From the NCBI GenBank assembly GCA_948933715.1, contig CAQZPH010000011.1:3899-13990 (forward strand): a stretch of DNA of 10,092 nt, written 5' to 3'. Both the position numbers and the translations under genes were made by a program. Source of the stretch: an uncultured Eubacteriales bacterium. GTDB lineage: Bacteria; Bacillota; Clostridia; Oscillospirales; Acutalibacteraceae. Under the pieces are notes generated by a model. It ran no database searches. It had not been told where the DNA came from and saw nothing but the letters and a program-made list of their open reading frames with translations. Positions 6,436-10,092 of this stretch are shown here, piece after piece (the stretch's first letter is position 1; each line of letters opens with the position of its first letter).

Positions 6436-7413
6436 ATGAAAATAGATCTTGAAGATATAGTAAAAACTCTTAAAGAAAAAAATAACTTTTATATTTTAAC
6501 TCACAAGTCTCCAGACGGTGATACTTTAGGTTCTGCTTTTGCCCTTTGTCTTGCACTGCAAAAAATTAATAAGAACGTTAAGGTTCTTTGTAGTGACGAA
6601 ATCCCTGAAAGATATGACATATTGTATAAAAATGCTAAGAAGCAAAATTTTGATCCCGCCTTTATAATAAGTGTAGATATTGCCGATACTCAACTTTTAG
6701 GAGATAGACTTTTATGTTATTCAAATACTATAGATTTATGCATTGACCATCATCCATCAAACAAGAAATATTCAAAGTGTTGGTATATTGAAGAGCATAG
6801 CGCTGCTAATGTTGAAATAATTTATAAAATAATAAAAATGATGGGGATTGATTTTGATCCTTACATCGCAACTTGTATTTATACGGGTATATCTACAGAC
6901 ACTGGTTGTTTTAGGAACGCTAATACTACTTCGAGATCATATAAAATTGCCGCAGAGATGATAGACAACGGGGCTGATGCTTTTAAGATTAATAAAATCA
7001 TGTTCGATACTAAAAGTAAGGCTCAATTATATCTTGAAAGGATCTGTATTGATAATATGGAATTCTTTTGCAAAGATAAATGTGCTGTTATAAGCCTTAC
7101 AGATAAACAAATAAAGCAATCCGGTGCCTCGGAGAGCGATTGCGAGGGGCTGTCCTCTATCCCTCGCAAAGTGGATGGAGTTTTAGTTGGGATCTTTATA
7201 AAGGAAACTGACCCCAATGTTTTTAAAATATCAGTAAGAACTGATGAATTAATAGATGCTTCAAAAATATGTTCTAAATTTGATGGCGGCGGGCATAAAT
7301 GTGCTGCCGGCTGTACGATACCCGGAAGTTTGCCGGATGTTAAGGAAAAAATAATATCTGCTGTATGTAAAACTATTGGTGAGGAAAATGAATGGAATAA
7401 TAATAATAAATAA
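6436..7413 (+). CDS. nrnA: Bifunctional oligoribonuclease / pAp phosphatase NrnA (DHH family)
   Basis: DHH/DHHA1 phosphoesterase that degrades 2-5 base RNAs and converts pAp to AMP, using Mn2+ in the cytoplasm. The 325 residues fit the family (about 310-325). The metal ligands are visible: H23 with D27 and D29 in THKSPDGDTLGS, the second-motif aspartate in DIADTQ, and DHH at 104-106 in CIDHHPSN. STDTGCFRNANT follows. The C-terminal DHHA1 domain carries GGGHKCAAGC starting at G284, which binds substrate. The ribosome binding site AAGGAAG lies within the last codons of rbfA, and the 3' end overlaps truB by 26 bases, so the three genes are probably translationally coupled. Phosphodiesterases of the GdpP type share the domain but carry membrane and GGDEF parts absent here. 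Confidence 0.95.
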   Translation: MKIDLEDIVKTLKEKNNFYILTHKSPDGDTLGSAFALCLALQKINKNVKVLCSDEIPERYDILYKNAKKQNFDPAFIISVDIADTQLLGDRLLCYSNTIDLCIDHHPSNKKYSKCWYIEEHSAANVEIIYKIIKMMGIDFDPYIATCIYTGISTDTGCFRNANTTSRSYKIAAEMIDNGADAFKINKIMFDTKSKAQLYLERICIDNMEFFCKDKCAVISLTDKQIKQSGASESDCEGLSSIPRKVDGVLVGIFIKETDPNVFKISVRTDELIDASKICSKFDGGGHKCAAGCTIPGSLPDVKEKIISAVCKTIGEENEWNNNNK

Positions 7414-8302
7414 ACCAAAAAACTATACTTCATTTGATGTAATCGCTGTTATGCGTAAATTGCTCAGAACTAAAAAATTAGGTCATACTGGTACCCTTGA
7501 TCCAATGGCAACTGGGGTTCTCCCTATTTTAATAGGGCGCGCTACTAAGCTTCAATCTTTAATTCCTGATAACAATAAAGAATATATAGCTTCCTTTCGC
7601 CTAGGCGTTACTACTGATACTCTTGATATAACAGGGAAAATTATTTCTTCAAGTCCTTCTAATGTATCTAAGCTACAACTCCAAAGTGTATTAAATAATT
7701 TTAGAGGTAACATAAAGCAAGTCCCTCCTATGTTTTCTGCGGTGCAAAAAGATGGAATTAGATTATATAGCCTTGCACAAAAAGGAATTGAAATTGAACG
7801 TGATGCTAGGAATGTTACTATTTACCAACTTGATTTAATTTGTTTTGACGAGATATCGCAGGAAGGTAAAATATTAGTAGAGTGCTCTAAAGGCACATAC
7901 ATAAGAACTCTTTGCGACGATATTGGCCAATTGCTTGGTTGTGGAGCTGTTTTAACAGATCTTCAAAGAACAAAGGCTTGTTCTTTTGATATAGATAATA
8001 GCATAACGCTAGATGAAGCTCGAGTACTATCAGAGCAAAATCACTTAGATGAATATATTTTACCTTGCGATGCTATCCTTAAAAGATATAATCAAACCTT
8101 CATTTCAAATTTGCAATCAACAAGGTTCAAAAATGGTGGAGCACTGAGCCTTAATAGAATTCCTTGCCCTTCTTCTGTGCGTAATGATGAATTAATACGT
8201 GTATATGACTGTGAAAAGAATTTTCTAGGTCTTGGTAGAGCAAACAAGGCAAAGCACGAATTATCCGTTGCTTGTTTAATTGATCTACCTAAAAATATGT
8301 AA
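7388..8302 (+). CDS. truB: tRNA pseudouridine(55) synthase TruB
   Basis: Converts uridine 55 in the T-loop of all elongator tRNAs to pseudouridine and acts as a tRNA folding chaperone. The 304 residues match the Firmicute length. The start MNGIIIINKPKNYTSFDV is classical. GHTGTLDPMATGVLPI holds the catalytic aspartate D38. PPMFSAVQKDGIRLYSLAQKG and CSKGTYIRTLCDDIG are further family motifs. The C-terminal 80 or so residues make the small TruB C domain (LGLGRA near the end). The ATG at 7388 is chosen over an upstream TTG (7376) because it begins exactly where the family does and GGTGA lies 5 bases upstream. It starts inside the last codons of nrnA and ends 19 bases before ribF. Confidence 0.97.
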   Translation: MNGIIIINKPKNYTSFDVIAVMRKLLRTKKLGHTGTLDPMATGVLPILIGRATKLQSLIPDNNKEYIASFRLGVTTDTLDITGKIISSSPSNVSKLQLQSVLNNFRGNIKQVPPMFSAVQKDGIRLYSLAQKGIEIERDARNVTIYQLDLICFDEISQEGKILVECSKGTYIRTLCDDIGQLLGCGAVLTDLQRTKACSFDIDNSITLDEARVLSEQNHLDEYILPCDAILKRYNQTFISNLQSTRFKNGGALSLNRIPCPSSVRNDELIRVYDCEKNFLGLGRANKAKHELSVACLIDLPKNM

Positions 8303-8321
8303 ACACGAGGTTTTATTTTAA

Positions 8322-9200
8322 ATGAAAACAAACTATATTCTAAATGAATCGAAGGAGCACACTTGTGTTGCGCTCGGTTTTTTTGATGGAATCCATTTAG
8401 GTCACCAAGCAGTTATTTCTACTGCAATAAAAAAGGCTCAGTTAACAAATACTTTTTCTACTGTATTTACTTTTTCTGAGCATCCTAAAAATATCATTAA
8501 AAACACTAAAATAAAAAATATTATAACTCCGCAACAGAAAGAAAATTTATTATGCAGTATGGGAGTTTCCTTATTGTACTGCATAGACTTTTTTGAAGTT
8601 ATGAATCTTTCCCCTGAGGAATTTGTAAAACGAATATTAATAGATGTTTTGCATGCTAAATACATATGCTGTGGATTTAATTACCGCTTTGGCAAAGGAG
8701 CCTGTGCAGATTACATAGACCTTGCTAATATCTGTGAGCGATATGGTATAAAAGTACATGCAATTGAGCCTGTTTCCACCGAAAATACAATAATTAGTTC
8801 ATCTAATATAAGAAAACTCATCGAATCTGGAAACATAAAAAGCGCAAATAAAATGTTGGGGCATCATTTTAGTCTTGAATTTCCCACAGCCTGTGAATAT
8901 AATTTAAGCACCAACGCTTTTAAAATTATTATTAATCAAGTTTTTCCCGATGATTTTATAGTCCCAAGATACGGCGTATATAAAAGTTATACTGTAGTCA
9001 ATACTTGCAAATATTACTCTATTTCAGTTATTGACTCTACCAAAAACGCATCCAATTTACCGCGGGCAATATGCAAAACGTATCTTATAAATTATAAGGG
9101 TAACTTGGAGAACAAAAATGTAAAGGTGTTACTTGCCGAGTTTTTATCTAATGATAAAAATTTTAATAATATAGCTTACCTTGCTACAAAAAATAACTGA
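8322..9200 (+). CDS. ribF: RibF-type FAD synthetase with a degenerate riboflavin kinase domain
   Basis: RibF proteins phosphorylate riboflavin to FMN (C-terminal domain) and adenylate FMN to FAD (N-terminal domain). The N-terminal half is intact: GFFDGIHLGH (19-28) with the HLGH nucleotide-binding motif, GFNYRFGKG (118-126) and ISSSNIRKLIESGNI (from 158). The C-terminal half follows the family spacing (MLGHHFSL at 178-185, VPRYGVY at 214-220) but lacks key parts. The GxxxGRxLGFPTAN loop is not recognisable; an FPTA occurs at 187-190 but too early. The NIGxxPT stretch is replaced, and the usual catalytic Glu position reads Lys (K252). The final helix also seems short. The protein is 292 residues against the usual 305-315. 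FMN adenylyltransferase activity is likely; kinase activity is doubtful. No FMN riboswitch precedes it. It is the last gene of the operon. Confidence 0.88.
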   Translation: MKTNYILNESKEHTCVALGFFDGIHLGHQAVISTAIKKAQLTNTFSTVFTFSEHPKNIIKNTKIKNIITPQQKENLLCSMGVSLLYCIDFFEVMNLSPEEFVKRILIDVLHAKYICCGFNYRFGKGACADYIDLANICERYGIKVHAIEPVSTENTIISSSNIRKLIESGNIKSANKMLGHHFSLEFPTACEYNLSTNAFKIIINQVFPDDFIVPRYGVYKSYTVVNTCKYYSISVIDSTKNASNLPRAICKTYLINYKGNLENKNVKVLLAEFLSNDKNFNNIAYLATKNN

Positions 9201-9240
9201 GGATATTTTCTTATATATCCTCAGTTTTATATTTTTATAA
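9195..9240. terminator. Bidirectional terminator between ribF and the DNA glycosylase gene
   Basis: Arms 9195-9206 and 9215-9226 pair over 12 bp with an 8-base loop. On the plus strand TTATATTTTTATAA follows; on the minus strand the stem is followed by ATTTTTTG. The ribF stop codon (9198-9200) lies in the left arm and the stop of the convergent gene (9227-9229) abuts the right arm, so one hairpin ends both transcripts. Confidence 0.88.
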
Positions 9241-9730
9241 AACGCCATAGCTTATCTCTATACTCTGGCGTCGCATAATCTATTCCAACTCTTTTTTCGG
9301 CCTTATAGTCACATTTATAACCATCATCTTCAATCCATAAATTAGTCGAATTTATTAAATCTTCACCATTTAACGACCTATCTATATTCAAAGCTTTAGT
9401 TAACTTCCCAGGCCCATTAAAGTCCTCTATGCCTCTAATTAAAACGGCTTGTGGAAAGCCCTTTTCACCGCATACTACATTAAATAAGTTATGGATCCCA
9501 TAACACAAATAAACATAGGCTACTCCTCCCTCTTCATATAAAACTTTGGTTCTTTCTGTTTTGCCTTTATTAGCATGACAAGCCGTATCTTCTTCCCCAA
9601 AATACGCTTCTGTTTCAGTTATTCTAAACTTTATTACTTGTTCATTTATGTTTCTACAAAGTTTCATTCCAAGAAGTTTTGGTGCTAGGTTTAGTGCATT
9701 TAATTTATATAATTCAGGATTTATTCTCAT
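9227..9730 (-). CDS. 3-methyladenine DNA glycosylase (AAG/MPG family)
   Basis: Monofunctional glycosylase that removes alkylated or deaminated purines such as 3-methyladenine and hypoxanthine, opening base excision repair. Family motifs are clear: LAPKLLGMKL near the start, ETEAYFGEEDTACHANKG with the general-base Glu (E41), the intercalating-site Tyr (Y43) and a conserved His (H52), then VAYVYLCYGIHNLFNVV, FNGPGKLTKALNI and RVGIDYA. At 167 residues it is shorter than the usual 190-210, with tight loops and no tail after LWRFIKI, but the core is complete. I chose the ATG at 9730 since GGTGA lies 5 bases ahead; ATGs at 9736 and 9742 are alternatives. It overlaps the end of the upstream DUF5131 gene by 17 bases, so the two are probably cotranscribed and coupled. 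Confidence 0.93.
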   Translation of the reverse strand: MRINPELYKLNALNLAPKLLGMKLCRNINEQVIKFRITETEAYFGEEDTACHANKGKTERTKVLYEEGGVAYVYLCYGIHNLFNVVCGEKGFPQAVLIRGIEDFNGPGKLTKALNIDRSLNGEDLINSTNLWIEDDGYKCDYKAEKRVGIDYATPEYRDKLWRFIKI

Positions 9731-10092
9731 TCTCATCACCATTAATATTTATTTTTAATTTATCAGTCATATAATTAATATCTGCTTTTCTTGCCTGAGC
9801 ATGTTGATATTTCCTATCTATTTTATAAACTTTCCCATCTTTTTTTAAATACATCCCCGTCTGCTGAAACCAAAAAGGAATGTTAGCTTTTATGCATTGC
9901 TCTCTTATATTAAGCACCCAATCATAATCACATACTCGTGCATTTAAGCCTGATTCCCCTCCTACAGCTACCTCTTCTATACTTTTATTGAGGTATTTAG
10001 ATAAATTTATATTTTCTAGCAAAGGAGAAACAATTATTATTTTATGTTTGATAGGTAACTTTAAAAATATCGGTAACCTATAATCTGCTCTT
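9714..10092 (-). CDS. DUF5131 (phage Gp37/Gp68-like) family protein, C-terminal part
   Basis: The reading frame is open to the right edge, so only the last 125 or so residues are seen. The visible part begins RADYRLPIFLKLPIKHKIII and goes on through VSPLLENINLSKYL, VAVGGESGLNARVCDYDW, FWFQQTGMYLKKDGKVYKI and QHAQARKADI. This series is the usual C-terminal half of DUF5131 proteins, found on phages and in bacterial chromosomes. From memory, the N-terminal half of the family carries a cysteine cluster that may bind an iron-sulfur centre; that part is outside the window. The enzymatic role is unknown to me. A TTG at 10022 is not the start, because family residues continue upstream of it. The last 17 bases overlap the DNA glycosylase gene, which suggests a link to nucleic-acid repair or modification, by context only. 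Confidence 0.88.
   Translation of the reverse strand, partial: RADYRLPIFLKLPIKHKIIIVSPLLENINLSKYLNKSIEEVAVGGESGLNARVCDYDWVLNIREQCIKANIPFWFQQTGMYLKKDGKVYKIDRKYQHAQARKADINYMTDKLKININGDENENKS
9736..9740 (-). promoter_or_regulatory. Ribosome binding site of the DNA glycosylase gene
   Basis: GGTGA on the minus strand, 5 bases ahead of the ATG at 9730 and inside the end of the DUF5131 gene. It favours 9730 over the two upstream in-frame ATGs, which overlap or precede it. Confidence 0.6.

Noticed and set aside
7023..7433. Minus-strand open frame of 136 codons at the nrnA-truB junction
   Set aside because: Antisense to conserved DHHA1 coding sequence; no start signal or family match.
8303..8321. 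Search for an FMN riboswitch ahead of ribF
   Set aside because: Only 19 bases separate truB and ribF, so there is no room, and no riboswitch-like sequence is seen inside truB.
1..10092. tRNA, rRNA, CRISPR arrays, insertion sequences and long direct repeats
   Set aside because: No spacer is large enough or has the needed structure. No repeated units or transposase fragments were seen by eye.

Overview
The window reads as chromosome of a low-GC, AT-rich Firmicute, most likely an anaerobic member of the Clostridia. The evidence is strong GGAGG-type ribosome binding sites, some GTG and TTG starts, TGA used as a stop, and the conserved block rimP-nusA-rnpM(ylxR)-ylxQ-infB-rbfA-nrnA-truB-ribF. The genus cannot be told from the sequence. 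All calls rest on reading the sequence and on remembered family motifs; no database search was run.

Left end (1-1003, minus strand): the N-terminal third or less of valyl-tRNA synthetase runs off the left edge and has its own strong promoter and a short leader. Upstream of it is a small XRE-type helix-turn-helix regulator that ends in a clear Rho-independent terminator. This regulator is divergent from the main operon. The spacer between them (about 995-1272) carries the operon promoter, a leader hairpin and probably the regulator promoter.

Centre (1273-9200, plus strand): nine genes form one translation and RNA-metabolism operon. RimP and RbfA mature the 30S subunit. NusA controls elongation and termination. 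RnpM and YlxQ are small RNA-binding proteins. IF2 starts translation. NrnA removes very short RNAs and pAp. TruB makes tRNA pseudouridine 55. RibF makes flavin cofactors. Genes are mostly tightly packed or overlapping. The exception is a 91-base infB-rbfA gap that holds a strong hairpin without a U-tract on the coding strand.

Right end (9195-10092): a bidirectional terminator fills the 26 bases between ribF and a convergent minus-strand pair. That pair is a 3-methyladenine DNA glycosylase overlapped by a DUF5131 (phage Gp37/Gp68-like) gene that runs off the right edge.

Most of the window is ordinary core genome and I see no new defence or mobile system. The most interesting point is RibF: its FMN adenylyltransferase half looks intact, but the riboflavin kinase half appears to have lost its active-site residues. 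Next come the infB-rbfA hairpin, the rimP leader hairpin, and the glycosylase-DUF5131 pairing.
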